Source of the DNA: JAJEFO01 sp965209045
GTDB taxonomy: Bacteria; Pseudomonadota; Alphaproteobacteria; Rhodobacterales; Rhodobacteraceae
Direction: 5' to 3'
Length of the DNA: 64,000 bases
NCBI GenBank assembly: GCA_965209045.1
Contig: CBDBPW010000002.1
Span: 744,001-808,000, forward strand
Both the position numbers and the translations under genes were made by a program. Positions 1 through 9,484 of the stretch are shown one piece after another (within the stretch, counting starts at the first letter, position 1; the number at the start of each line of letters is the position of its first letter). The notes under the pieces were generated by a model. That model was not told the origin of the DNA, did not search any database, and saw only the letters and a program-made list of their open reading frames with translations.

Positions 1-1091
1 TCAAGGCCGTGGACGCCATGATCCCGATCGGCCGGGGCCAGCGGGAACTCATCATCGGCGACCGGCAGACCGGAAAGACCGCCGTGGCGCTGGACACGAT
101 CCTGAACCAGAAGTCGTACAACGACGCCGCCGGCGATGACGAAAGCAAGAAGCTCTATTGCGTCTACGTCGCGATCGGACAAAAGCGGTCGACCGTCGCC
201 CAGCTCGTCAGGAAGCTCGAGGAATCCGGCGCGATCGACTACACGATCGTCGTTGCCGCCACCGCATCCGACCCGGCTCCGATGCAGTTCCTCGCGCCCT
301 ATGCCGCTACGGCAATGGCGGAGTATTTTCGGGACAACGGCCGCCATGCACTGATCATCTACGACGATCTCTCCAAGCAGGCCGTGTCCTATCGCCAGAT
401 GTCGCTCCTGCTCCGCCGCCCGCCCGGACGCGAAGCCTATCCAGGCGACGTATTCTACCTGCACTCTCGGCTTCTCGAACGCTCGGCGAAGCTCAACGAG
501 GACAATGGCGCCGGATCACTGACGGCACTGCCCATAATCGAGACCCAGGGCGGGGATGTGTCGGCCTTTATCCCGACCAACGTGATCTCGATCACCGATG
601 GCCAGATTTTCCTTGAAACGGACCTGTTCTACCAGGGTATCCGTCCGGCGGTAAACACCGGCCTCTCGGTGTCGCGCGTCGGCTCGTCCGCCCAGACCGC
701 CTCGATGAAGTCGGTCGCGGGATCGGTGAAGCTTGAACTTGCCCAGTACCGCGAAATGGCGGCCTTTGCACAGTTCGGCTCGGATCTCGATGCAGCGACA
801 CAGCGTCTCCTGAACCGTGGTGCGCGACTGACGGAGCTAATGAAGCAGCCGCAGTACTCGCCGTTGACCAACGCGGAAATCGTCTGCGTCATCTTCTCCG
901 GCATCAACGGATATCTCGACGGGATCGAGGTAGGCGAAGTTGGACGCTTCGAAAGGGGCCTGATCAACCACCTGCGCTCCAAGCACCAGGATCTTCTCGA
1001 CTGGATCACCGCCGAGGATCCGAAGGTCACCGGCGATGCTTCCGACAGGATCAAGGCGGCCATCGACGAATTCGCCAGCGACTTCTCGTGA
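1..1091 (+). CDS. atpA: ATP synthase F1 subunit alpha (5' end outside window)
   Basis: This is the C-terminal two thirds of the F1 alpha subunit, which carries the non-catalytic nucleotide sites of the ATP synthase hexamer at the inner membrane. The reading frame is open from base 3 through the left edge of the window, so the true start lies upstream. The P-loop GDRQTGKT sits near the start of the visible part, and the family core around SRVGSSAQ and the C-terminal helical domain are complete to the TGA. atpG follows after 29 nt, giving the usual atpA-atpG-atpD-atpC order. Identification is certain; only the N-terminus is missing. Confidence 0.97.
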   Translation, partial: KAVDAMIPIGRGQRELIIGDRQTGKTAVALDTILNQKSYNDAAGDDESKKLYCVYVAIGQKRSTVAQLVRKLEESGAIDYTIVVAATASDPAPMQFLAPYAATAMAEYFRDNGRHALIIYDDLSKQAVSYRQMSLLLRRPPGREAYPGDVFYLHSRLLERSAKLNEDNGAGSLTALPIIETQGGDVSAFIPTNVISITDGQIFLETDLFYQGIRPAVNTGLSVSRVGSSAQTASMKSVAGSVKLELAQYREMAAFAQFGSDLDAATQRLLNRGARLTELMKQPQYSPLTNAEIVCVIFSGINGYLDGIEVGEVGRFERGLINHLRSKHQDLLDWITAEDPKVTGDASDRIKAAIDEFASDFS

Positions 1092-1120
1092 ACTCTGAAC
1101 CGGCCTGAAGGACAGCAGGA

Positions 1121-1981
1121 ATGCCAAGTCTCAAGGACCTCAAGACGCGGATCGACTCGGTCAAGTCGACCAGGAAGATCACGCAGGCCATGCAGATGGT
1201 CGCAGCCGCCAAGCTGCGCCGCGCCGAGGAAGCCGCGTCGGCGGCACGGCCCTACGCCGAGCGGTTCGACGCCGTTCTGGCCGGATTGGCGCCCGGCATC
1301 GGCGAGGACGGCCCGAAGCTCCTGAAGGGCACGGGCTCGGACCAGACCTGGCTTCTCGTGGTCATGACGTCCGAGCGCGGGCTCTGCGGCGGCTTCAACT
1401 CCTCGATCGTCAGACTCGCAAAGGCTCGGGCCAAGAGACTTTTCGACGACGGCAAGACGGCAAAGATCCTTACCGTCGGAAAGAAGGGGCGAGAGCAGCT
1501 GCGTCGCGAATACGGCGACCACCTTGTCGGACATGTCGATCTCTCTGAGGTGAAGCGCGTCGGCTACGCCAACGCGCAGGACATAGCCTCGGACGTCCTT
1601 GGCCGCTTTGACGCCGGGGATTTCGACGTCGCGATGATCTACTTCAACAAGTTCGAGAGCGTCATCTCGCAGGTGCCGCAGGAACTGCAGGTCATCCCTG
1701 CAAAGATCGCGACCAGCGAAGACGCGACCGTCTTCGACTATGAACCTGGCGACGAGGAAATCCTGACCGAGCTGCTGCCGCGCGGCGTGGCGACGCAGAT
1801 CTTTGCGGCGCTGCTGGAAAACGGAGCGTCCGAGCAAGGCGCGCGAATGAGCGCCATGGACAACGCGACCCGCAATGCCGGCGAGATGATCGACAAGCTC
1901 ACGATCCAGTTCAACCGGACCCGGCAGGCGGTCATCACAAACGAGCTGATTGAAATCATTTCGGGCGCAGAGGCGCTCTGA
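1121..1981 (+). CDS. atpG: ATP synthase F1 subunit gamma
   Basis: The 286-residue gamma subunit forms the central rotor shaft of F1 that couples proton flow to catalysis in the alpha/beta hexamer. The N-terminus MPSLKDLKTRIDSVKSTRKI and the C-terminal helix with ATRNAGEMIDKL and RQAVITNELIEI are the family's most conserved parts and form the antiparallel coiled coil. Length is normal for the family. The gene starts 29 nt after atpA, with AGCAGGA just upstream of the ATG, and lies 18 nt before atpD, consistent with one atp transcript. Confidence 0.97.
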   Translation: MPSLKDLKTRIDSVKSTRKITQAMQMVAAAKLRRAEEAASAARPYAERFDAVLAGLAPGIGEDGPKLLKGTGSDQTWLLVVMTSERGLCGGFNSSIVRLAKARAKRLFDDGKTAKILTVGKKGREQLRREYGDHLVGHVDLSEVKRVGYANAQDIASDVLGRFDAGDFDVAMIYFNKFESVISQVPQELQVIPAKIATSEDATVFDYEPGDEEILTELLPRGVATQIFAALLENGASEQGARMSAMDNATRNAGEMIDKLTIQFNRTRQAVITNELIEIISGAEAL

Positions 1982-1999
1982 AGCACCGGAGAACCATAG

Positions 2000-3424
2000 A
2001 TGGCAAATGCAAGAGGCAAAGTGACCCAGGTCATCGGCGCTGTCGTCGACGTGCAGTTCGACGACCACCTCCCCGAAATCCTGAATGCGCTGGAGACCGA
2101 CAACCACGGCAACAGGCTTGTCCTTGAAGTCGCCCAGCACCTCGGCGAAAGCACGGTCCGCACGATTGCAATGGACAGCAGCGAAGGCCTCGTTCGCGGG
2201 CAGGATGTCATCGATACCGGCGGCCCGATCACGGTTCCCGTAGGAAACGCGACCCTTGGACGCATCATAAACGTCGTCGGCGCACCGGTGGACGAAGGCG
2301 GACCTGTGACGGCAGACGAGCATCGCGCCATCCACCAGCCGGCCCCTGAATTCTCCGAACAGTCGACCGAATCCGAGATCCTCGTGACCGGAATCAAGGT
2401 TGTGGACCTTCTCGCTCCCTATGCCAAGGGCGGTAAGATCGGCCTCTTCGGCGGCGCAGGCGTCGGCAAGACGGTCCTGATCATGGAGTTGATCAACAAC
2501 ATCGCCAAGGTTCACTCCGGATTCTCGGTGTTCGCCGGCGTCGGCGAGCGAACCCGCGAAGGCAACGACCTCTATCACGAGATGATAGAATCCAACGTCA
2601 TCAAGCCGGACAACCTTTCGGAGAGCCAGGTGGCGCTCGTCTATGGCCAGATGAACGAGCCTCCGGGAGCACGCGCCCGCGTCGGCCTGACAGGCCTCAC
2701 GCTCGCCGAACAGTTCCGTGACCAGTCAGGCACGGACGTCCTGTTCTTCGTCGACAACATTTTCCGCTTCACCCAGGCAGGTTCCGAAGTGTCGGCTCTC
2801 CTGGGCCGCATTCCTTCGGCGGTCGGCTATCAGCCCACGCTTGCGACAGACATGGGCGCGCTGCAGGAACGCATCACTTCGACCAAGGCGGGATCGATCA
2901 CGTCCGTGCAAGCAATCTACGTTCCTGCGGACGACCTGACCGACCCAGCCCCGGCCACGTCGTTTGCACACCTGGATGCAACGACCGTGCTTTCGCGCGC
3001 AATTTCGGAACTCGGCATCTACCCCGCCGTCGACCCGCTGGACTCGACGTCGCGAATCCTGGATCCGGCCATTGTCGGCGAGGAACACTACCAGGTGGCA
3101 CGTGACGTGCAGGGCGTCCTTCAGCGCTACAAGTCGCTGCAGGACATCATCGCGATTCTCGGCATGGATGAACTGTCGGAAGAGGACAAGCTGACGGTCG
3201 CTCGCGCACGCAAGATCCAGCGCTTCCTGTCGCAGCCCTTTGACGTGGCCGAAGTCTTTACCGGATCGCCCGGCGTGCAGGTTCCGATCGAGGACACCAT
3301 TGCCTCGTTCAAGGCGGTGGTCGCCGGAGAGTACGATCACTTGCCCGAGGCGGCCTTCTACATGGTCGGCGGCATCGAGGAAGTGATTGCGAAAGCCGAA
3401 AGGCTGGCCGCCGAGGCCGCATAA
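2000..3424 (+). CDS. atpD: ATP synthase F1 subunit beta (catalytic)
   Basis: The 474-residue beta subunit carries the catalytic ATP sites of the F1 hexamer. The P-loop GGAGVGKT is at residues 151-158 (K157 is the phosphate-binding lysine). The conserved GERTREGNDLYHEM, the ALVYGQMNEPPGARARV stretch and the Walker B segment DVLFFVDNIFRFTQAG are all intact. Length is as usual. The start ATG has GGAGAACC upstream. It is followed after 9 nt by atpC. Nothing unusual is seen. Confidence 0.98.
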   Translation: MANARGKVTQVIGAVVDVQFDDHLPEILNALETDNHGNRLVLEVAQHLGESTVRTIAMDSSEGLVRGQDVIDTGGPITVPVGNATLGRIINVVGAPVDEGGPVTADEHRAIHQPAPEFSEQSTESEILVTGIKVVDLLAPYAKGGKIGLFGGAGVGKTVLIMELINNIAKVHSGFSVFAGVGERTREGNDLYHEMIESNVIKPDNLSESQVALVYGQMNEPPGARARVGLTGLTLAEQFRDQSGTDVLFFVDNIFRFTQAGSEVSALLGRIPSAVGYQPTLATDMGALQERITSTKAGSITSVQAIYVPADDLTDPAPATSFAHLDATTVLSRAISELGIYPAVDPLDSTSRILDPAIVGEEHYQVARDVQGVLQRYKSLQDIIAILGMDELSEEDKLTVARARKIQRFLSQPFDVAEVFTGSPGVQVPIEDTIASFKAVVAGEYDHLPEAAFYMVGGIEEVIAKAERLAAEAA

Positions 3425-3433
3425 GGAGCCTGC

Positions 3434-3826
3434 ATGCCTGGCACATTGCAATTCGACCTGGTTTCGCCCGAACGCAGTCTTGCCTCAGCCAAGGCCGTTT
3501 CAGTCCTGATCCCTGGCGCTGACGGGGACATGGTGGCCATGCCGGATCATGCTCCGGTGGTGACCGGGCTGCGCCCGGGCATCGTCGCCGCGGAGCTCGA
3601 CGGAGGCGTGCAGGAATATGTAGTGACCGGGGGCTTTGCCCAGATCACGATGGAAGGCACGACGGTGCTCGCCGACGAGGCGTTGCCGAAGGCGGAAGCC
3701 ACGCCCGAGTTCCTTGATGAGCGCATCGCCGCCGCGAGAGAAAGCCAGGACGGCTCAGCCGGGGCGGCAGCGGACGAGGCCGCGAAGCGGGTTGCTGACC
3801 TTGAGACGCTGAAAGGCATGCTCTGA
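3434..3826 (+). CDS. atpC: ATP synthase F1 subunit epsilon
   Basis: The 130-residue epsilon subunit links gamma to the c-ring and can inhibit ATP hydrolysis. The N-terminal beta-sandwich is recognisable from LQFDLVSPERSL, the GADGDMVAMPDHAPV loop and the GGFAQI segment. A short helical C-terminal part follows, as in other alphaproteobacterial epsilon subunits. AAGGAGCCTGC precedes the ATG. This closes the atp operon. A long gap follows before the convergent binding-protein gene. Confidence 0.96.
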   Translation: MPGTLQFDLVSPERSLASAKAVSVLIPGADGDMVAMPDHAPVVTGLRPGIVAAELDGGVQEYVVTGGFAQITMEGTTVLADEALPKAEATPEFLDERIAAARESQDGSAGAAADEAAKRVADLETLKGML

Positions 3827-4675
3827 AGTCTGCATGTGCGCCGAAGTGCGTCTTGCGGCTGGCGCGCCGAAACACCGGAATCAACATTCTTGAAGCGCGA
3901 ATTCAGTGAAGCGCGGCAACTTGGCGGCCCATTGCGCCATGCCTGGAATGCCCCAACAGGCGATGATTGCCGCTCCTCTCACTCACCAAGAAGTCCTGGA
4001 CCACCGAGGCATGCTCCCCGCCATGATCCCTGAAAGCTCCTCGTTCGAGATTCCGGTTTCCCGTGAGAGCCAGGAGGACATGCCATGCCCGCGGCAACAT
4101 CGATGCTGCAGGTTCGAGTGGTCCGGTCGAACGAAATGGCCCAGGCGCGGGCAGTCGGCGTCCTGCCCGGCGCTGACTGCGCAAGTTCGGATGCGGGCGC
4201 ATCCAGCTGAGGCGTTCCGCCGACATGGATGCGCTTCCTTGCAGGGCCGCTTGAGTCATTCCGCAACGAGGGCACACTTCTGCGCTCGAAGGCCGAAAGC
4301 GCCCAAAGTCGCCGAGAATCATGCATGGCACGAAGCGGAACACGCAATCGTCCAGCAACGCGAAGATCCGACTTGGATTTCGTCATTTCCGCGCGTCGCG
4401 AAGCGCATGCCCAATTCATCGAAACAAGACGAGAAGAGATCCATGTCTTTGGGCCCTTCCCGGGAGACGTTGCGCTTGTTTCTCGATCGCAAGCCAGCCG
4501 CGCTCCCGGAGGAGACGGGTCGCCTCCTCCGGGCGTCGTCCCCGGGACCGACACCGAACGACCTCGTCTTCCCCGACGGGACAGAGAACGTCTGCAGAGC
4601 GCGCCTTCCGCGTCGGATCCGTGAGGCCCGGCGGGCGTGCCAGCTGAAGGATCCTCGAACGATCCGGAGCCCGGC
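3827..4675. other. 850-bp intergenic region between convergent atpC and the binding-protein gene
   Basis: Several open frames exist on both strands, but none shows a ribosome binding site, domain or residue composition typical of a real protein. An imperfect hairpin (GCGCC/GGCGC arms around 3839-3867) soon after atpC could help termination. No transposase remnant, tRNA or known RNA was recognised. It is unusually long for a gap between two convergent genes. Confidence 0.5.
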
Positions 4676-6211
4676 TCAAACGTTGTTTGGTCCGAAGTCC
4701 ATGTAAGGCAGTACGTAGGGCTGCCACTCGAGATCCGTCCGCTTTCCGTACAGCCAGACTTCCTGAAACAGCACGATGCCCATGGGATCGGCCGTTTCCC
4801 ATTCCGTCATCATCGCCCTGAACGCGTCGCGACGCGCTGCCTTGTCCGGCTCGCTCTCCAGGATGATCCCGTTGGCATTGAACGTGTCGTTCACCCAGCC
4901 CCAGCCGCGTCCTTCCATGACCGAGGGCTTGAACAGGCGCCAGAGGATCGTTGCCGGATCCTGCCAGACCATGGTGGCGGACATGTTCCTTATTGAATGG
5001 TGGCCGCGCGTGATCTGCCGCCAGTTCTCCCGGATCTGAAGCTCGACGTTGATCCCGACCGCTCTCCACATTTCGCGCAGGACTTCCGCCACGGCAACCT
5101 CCGTGTCGATGACGTTGGGCAGGAGCGGATAGTCGATGACCTCGCCATCGTAGCCGGATCTTGCAAGTTCCTCCCTTGCCCTCTCCGGATCATGTTGCGG
5201 CAACGGGTAGTCTGCATCGTATACGTCGCCGAAACTCGGGAGCTGCAACCCGTTCGGGACCCTGGCGCGCCCAGCGAACAACGCATCCACCAGCAGCTGC
5301 CGGTCGACCGCAAGGCTCAATGCGCGCCGAAAGTGCGCGTTCTTCATCATCGGATGAGCAAAGTCGCCTTGGTTGAAGATCAGGATCCGGAGTTTCGCTC
5401 CGGGGCCGCCGACAACCTCGATGTCGTCGTAGTTGTCGATCGTCGAAATCTGGTCGACCGGGACAACGGTGATGACATCGAAGTCCCCGGCGGCAAGGCC
5501 GGCGATCCTGCCCGCAACTTCGGGAACTTCGACAAAGGTGAGCGACCGCACGTTGGGTGGTCCGCCCCAGTAGGCGTCGAATGCCTCCAGCACGAACCGG
5601 TCGGTGTTGAGATCGGCGACGCTGAACGGCCCGGTGCCGATCGGCATCAATGCCCACTCTCCGTAGCTCGGGGCATCCCGGTAGGCACGCTTGTTGACGA
5701 TTTCGCTGCTCCACATCGCAAACCGTTGCTCAATGATCGGGTCGACATCCTCCATCACGATCTGCACCGTGTGCTCGTCGAGCACGTTCGCTTCCGAAAC
5801 GTTCGAAAAGAACTGCGCCAGGCGTACAGGCCCGTCGCCTTCGCGGCGCTCTCGCGAGAACGAGAAGGCGACATCGTCAGCTGTCATCTCGTCGCCGTTG
5901 TGGAACCTGACGCCCTTCCTGAGCGTGAAGACGATTTCCCGGTAGCCGTCGATCTCCCAGGAGGTCGCAAGTCCCGGACCAAGCTGCATCCGGTTGTGGA
6001 AATCAGGTTCGATCAGCTTGTCGAACACGTTGTACGAGATCGGGACCGTGTAGTCGGCCGTATCGCGGCCAGGACTGATGTTCTCCGGCAGACGCTGCAC
6101 TCCTACAACAATGTCGCGTCTCTGCTGGGCCCTGGCGGCGCGCGGCAGCATGGTCAGGCCGGCGAGGGCGCCGGCACCCTTGAGAAGTCCCCTCCTGGCT
6201 ATTGTCAGCAT
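4676..6211 (-). CDS. ABC transporter substrate-binding protein, oligopeptide/dipeptide type (SBP_bac_5), Tat-exported
   Basis: This 511-residue periplasmic solute-binding protein of the DppA/OppA family delivers peptide-like ligands to the permease pair encoded nearby. The N-terminus has a twin-arginine signal (ARRGLLKG, a hydrophobic stretch, then ARAQ), so export is by Tat. Mature-domain landmarks are the YNVFDKLIEPDF strand, the FTLRKGVRFHNG motif and the LSLAVDRQLLVDALFAG helix. ATG at 6211 is chosen because GGGAGG (6220-6225) is 8 nt upstream; the in-frame ATG at 6217 is too close to that site. It diverges from the regulator gene at 6466. The ligand cannot be read from sequence. Confidence 0.9.
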   Translation of the reverse strand: MLTIARRGLLKGAGALAGLTMLPRAARAQQRRDIVVGVQRLPENISPGRDTADYTVPISYNVFDKLIEPDFHNRMQLGPGLATSWEIDGYREIVFTLRKGVRFHNGDEMTADDVAFSFSRERREGDGPVRLAQFFSNVSEANVLDEHTVQIVMEDVDPIIEQRFAMWSSEIVNKRAYRDAPSYGEWALMPIGTGPFSVADLNTDRFVLEAFDAYWGGPPNVRSLTFVEVPEVAGRIAGLAAGDFDVITVVPVDQISTIDNYDDIEVVGGPGAKLRILIFNQGDFAHPMMKNAHFRRALSLAVDRQLLVDALFAGRARVPNGLQLPSFGDVYDADYPLPQHDPERAREELARSGYDGEVIDYPLLPNVIDTEVAVAEVLREMWRAVGINVELQIRENWRQITRGHHSIRNMSATMVWQDPATILWRLFKPSVMEGRGWGWVNDTFNANGIILESEPDKAARRDAFRAMMTEWETADPMGIVLFQEVWLYGKRTDLEWQPYVLPYMDFGPNNV

Positions 6212-6268
6212 TTCCATTTCCTCCCGTGAGTCAGGCGACAAGGTAGATTCGATTCGTGATCATTCTAT

Positions 6269-6302
6269 CAGACAATATATTTCATTACAATATGTTTGTC
6301 TG
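6269..6302. promoter_or_regulatory. Palindromic operator candidate between divergent regulator and binding-protein genes
   Basis: A perfect 7-bp inverted repeat CAGACAA (6269-6275) / TTGTCTG (6296-6302) encloses an AT-rich 20-bp centre that contains further symmetry (ACAATAT repeated on both strands). It lies between the start of the binding-protein gene (6211) and the start of the regulator (6466). That is where a divergently encoded GntR/LacI-type regulator usually binds. The role is inferred. Confidence 0.5.
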
Positions 6303-6465
6303 GTCTTGAAGTCGATTGCACATGAAATGCTGGCTTCACCGCAAATCTCTAAATTGCAAGGCGGATGCGGGCTGCTGAACTTGAATGAAAAGGCAGTACA
6401 ATTCTTACAAAATGTTTGACTACGTGGTTCGCCTCCTGCATGGTGCCGAATCAAGGAGATTGCCG

Positions 6466-7593
6466 ATGCAAGAAATTTCCAGCAGCCCGGCATTGGTGGA
6501 CCAGCTGCGTGCCGAGTTCACGACACTGGAGGCCGGCAGCCGCGTGCCAACCATGCGCGATGTCGCGAGCCGGCATGAAGTCAGCGTCTTCGCGGTCCAG
6601 CGGGCCTTCGAGCTCCTCAAGGAGGAAGGACTGATACAGAGCTTCGTCGGGCGCGGATCCTTCGTGACCGGAGGCGACATCGCCGAGTCGCGCATTCTCG
6701 GACAGGCGCGCGCGGCCCGGGTCCTGATCGTGAGCCACTCGACGCCGAGCCTGCGCGGCTACAAGATTGCCCATTCCCTTCAGACCGAACTCCTGCAGGC
6801 GGGCTGCAGGGCTGTCACCGTCAGCTACAGCGATGCCATCGAACTCAGGGACGTGCTCGGCGACGGTCGCTACGATGTGTGCGTGCTCCAGCCAAGGCGG
6901 TCAATCCTTCCGGTCGAAGTCCTCGCGATGCTGAAGTCGAAGGCGAAGCACATGATTGTCGAAGGCCGTGAACTCGAACGCCTCGATGTCGATGTGTTCG
7001 TGCGGAACAGGGCAAAGAGCATGGCCTTGGCGCTGAACTTCTTGAAGGAGCTCGGACATGAAAGGGTCGGGCTTCTGACCGAGGAGCTCGACGCCGCTGC
7101 TGGCTACGCGGACATCGAGAACCACTTCGTGCAGAGCCATGCCTCGCTGCCGGGCGCCGCGGGATCACCAATTGTGCGGGCTGTCGCCCACCAGGGTGAC
7201 GGAATCCTCGGATCAGAGATCAGCGAAGCCTTGCAGAGGGATCTCGCCAATGTCTCCGAGCTGCCCACGGGGTTCATCGTGTCCGGTCGCTTTGAACCCG
7301 CATCGATCAAGGAGGGCTTTCGAGCCGCCGGATTCAAGATCCCGTCGGCCGTCAGTGTCGTGAGCCTGCGCGTGGATACCGAAACTTACCCCGAGGACGC
7401 ACGTTTCACCTCAGTCGGGCGCACGACCGAACATGTCGTGCAGGGCCTCGTGTCGATGATCGAGTGGCGGTTGTCAAACCCGAACGAGCCGCCGGTGCAG
7501 GTGCTGGACAATCCAAGCGTGTTCGCCGGGTTCTCCACGATTCGCGTTGACGGGACGAGCGGCAGCCTGCGCGTCGCGCCCGGTGCATGCTGA
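6466..7593 (+). CDS. GntR-type HTH regulator with LacI-like sensor domain
   Basis: This 375-residue transcription factor has an N-terminal winged helix of the GntR class (about residues 10-70; GSRVPTMRDVASRHEVS, then the wing with GRGSFVTGG). A periplasmic-binding-protein-like effector domain follows (about 75-370; LIVSHSTPSLRGYKIAHSL, RAKSMALALNFLKELGHERV). ATG 6466 is preferred because AAGGAG (6453-6458) is 7 nt upstream; an upstream ATG at 6385 lacks such a site. It is divergent from the binding-protein gene and 16 nt before the ATPase gene, so it probably controls the importer in response to its substrate or a derivative. Confidence 0.85.
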   Translation: MQEISSSPALVDQLRAEFTTLEAGSRVPTMRDVASRHEVSVFAVQRAFELLKEEGLIQSFVGRGSFVTGGDIAESRILGQARAARVLIVSHSTPSLRGYKIAHSLQTELLQAGCRAVTVSYSDAIELRDVLGDGRYDVCVLQPRRSILPVEVLAMLKSKAKHMIVEGRELERLDVDVFVRNRAKSMALALNFLKELGHERVGLLTEELDAAAGYADIENHFVQSHASLPGAAGSPIVRAVAHQGDGILGSEISEALQRDLANVSELPTGFIVSGRFEPASIKEGFRAAGFKIPSAVSVVSLRVDTETYPEDARFTSVGRTTEHVVQGLVSMIEWRLSNPNEPPVQVLDNPSVFAGFSTIRVDGTSGSLRVAPGAC

Positions 7594-7609
7594 GAATCTG
7601 GGTTCGTAG

Positions 7610-9484
7610 ATGGAAACGGATAGCATGATGGAAGACACGGCCAAGACGCGCAACGCCGGCACGGCGATGCCCCTGGAGGTCTCCCACCTGACCGTCAGCC
7701 TGAATTCCGGAACGAAGAAATTCGCCGTCGTGGAGGATGTGTCGCTGCACGTGCGACCGGGCGAGATCCTCGGTCTCGTGGGCGAGAGCGGTAGCGGAAA
7801 GACCGTGACGTGCCTTGCGGCGCTCGGGCTTCTGGGCCCCGGCTGGCAGACGGAAGGTGAAATCCGGCTTGCGCGAACGCGGGTCACCGACGCTGCGGCT
7901 GCAGCACAGCTTGGCTCGATACGCGGCCGGGAAGCCGCAATGATCTTTCAGGACGCCAGCGCCTCGCTGAACCCGATCCAGAGGATCGGCAAGCAGATTT
8001 CGAATACGGTTGCGCGGCTGCGAAACGTCTCCCTCGGCGAGGCGCGGGAGATCGCGCTGGATCTTCTCAGGCGCGTCGAAATGCCGGATCCGGAAGAACG
8101 CTTTCATTCGTACCCGTTCCAGCTTTCCGGCGGCCAGAACCAGAGGGTGATGATTGCGCTTGCGCTGGCAGGGCGTCCCGACCTGCTCTTTGCAGACGAA
8201 CCCACGACAGCGCTCGATGTCACGGTGCAGTCCCAGATCCTTGAACTGATCAAGTCTCTGCGGGACGAAACCGAAATGGGAGTCGTGTTCGTGACGCACG
8301 ACCTCGGCGTCGTGAAGGAAGTGTGTGACACGGTCGCGGTCATGTACTCGGGCAGAATCGTGGAGTACGGTTCGGTCAACCGGATCATGAATGCGCCGCG
8401 CCATCCCTATACACTGGGGTTGATCGACTCCATGCCGACCCTTTCCGGACATGTCCCGGAAGGCATAGAAGGCCAGGTCCCGCCACCTGACAAAAGGCCC
8501 GCAGGCTGTGCATTTGCGCCGCGATGCCACCGGGCGCAGGAACGATGCGGCTTGCAACGGCCGACGTGCACGCCAGGAGACGGGAGCGAAACCGTGGCCT
8601 GCTTCTTTCCGCTGGAGGCTGAACTCGACCGGACCGAGCGTTCGGAACATCGGCTGCATTCCCGTCCTGCGCCAGTGGCGGACGCGGACGCGCTCCTGGC
8701 ATTGAACGATGCGTCCTGCGACTATGCCACGCGCCGTGGCATGTTTCGGGCCGTGTCTGGCATCACGCTGTCGCTCATGGATGGCGACAGCCTTGCGGTG
8801 ATCGGCGAAAGCGGCAGCGGCAAGTCCACAATCGGCAAGCTCATGCTCGGAATCGAGCCGACAAGCGAAGGAACGGCCGCGTTCGACGGAAGACCGGTTC
8901 CCGTGCTGGGCACCGCAGATCACGTTCCCTTCGCACGTAAAGTTCAGCTCGTGCCGCAGAATCCCTTTCTGTCCCTCGATCCCAGGGCCACGATCGGCAG
9001 CCAGATCGAGGAACCGCTCGAGATCCACGGAATCGGCACCAGGCGGGAGCGGCATGCCCGGCAATTCGAACTCCTTGACGCAGTCGGCTTGAACCCGGGC
9101 CTTGCGACGCGGTACCCCCACGAGATCAGTGGCGGCCAGTGCCAACGAGCGGTGATCGCACGCGCCTTGGCTCTCCAGCCGAGGGTGCTGGTCTGTGACG
9201 AGGCCACGGCATCGCTCGACGTGTCGGTTCAGGCGCGGATCATAGAACTCCTGCGCGAACTGCGCGGCACTCACAACCTGTCGATCGTCTTCATCACGCA
9301 TGACTTGAGACTTGCCCGCTCGCTCTGCGATCACGTCGCCGTCATGCGCTCCGGCCAGCTCGTCGAGCACGGCAGGTCCTCCGCCGTCTTCGGGGCACCG
9401 CAGCACCCCTACACCGTGCAGCTGCTGGCATCGATGCCCGACGTCGAGACTGCGGCCACCCGCCCTCAGGAGGTCATGCAATGA
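7610..9484 (+). CDS. Fused double ATPase of an oligopeptide-type ABC importer (DppD-DppF-like)
   Basis: At 624 residues this is two ABC ATPases in one chain, energising the importer from the cytoplasm. Half 1 has Walker A GESGSGKT (about 58-65), signature LSGGQNQRV and Walker B LLFADEPTTALD. It ends in the oligopeptide-transporter C-terminal region with the cysteine cluster CAFAPRCHRAQERC. Half 2 has a second GESGSGKST, signature ISGGQCQRA and LVCDEATASLD, ending with HPYTVQLLASMP. Both halves keep all ATP-binding motifs. The stop overlaps the permease start (ATGA at 9481-9484). The start is uncertain: ATG 7610 or the ATG pair at 7625/7628. Confidence 0.92.
   Translation: METDSMMEDTAKTRNAGTAMPLEVSHLTVSLNSGTKKFAVVEDVSLHVRPGEILGLVGESGSGKTVTCLAALGLLGPGWQTEGEIRLARTRVTDAAAAAQLGSIRGREAAMIFQDASASLNPIQRIGKQISNTVARLRNVSLGEAREIALDLLRRVEMPDPEERFHSYPFQLSGGQNQRVMIALALAGRPDLLFADEPTTALDVTVQSQILELIKSLRDETEMGVVFVTHDLGVVKEVCDTVAVMYSGRIVEYGSVNRIMNAPRHPYTLGLIDSMPTLSGHVPEGIEGQVPPPDKRPAGCAFAPRCHRAQERCGLQRPTCTPGDGSETVACFFPLEAELDRTERSEHRLHSRPAPVADADALLALNDASCDYATRRGMFRAVSGITLSLMDGDSLAVIGESGSGKSTIGKLMLGIEPTSEGTAAFDGRPVPVLGTADHVPFARKVQLVPQNPFLSLDPRATIGSQIEEPLEIHGIGTRRERHARQFELLDAVGLNPGLATRYPHEISGGQCQRAVIARALALQPRVLVCDEATASLDVSVQARIIELLRELRGTHNLSIVFITHDLRLARSLCDHVAVMRSGQLVEHGRSSAVFGAPQHPYTVQLLASMPDVETAATRPQEVMQ

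Noticed and set aside
3906..4706. A 266-codon open frame on the plus strand in the gap after atpC
   Set aside because: No ribosome site, no recognised domain, and it runs into the 3' end of the convergent binding-protein gene.
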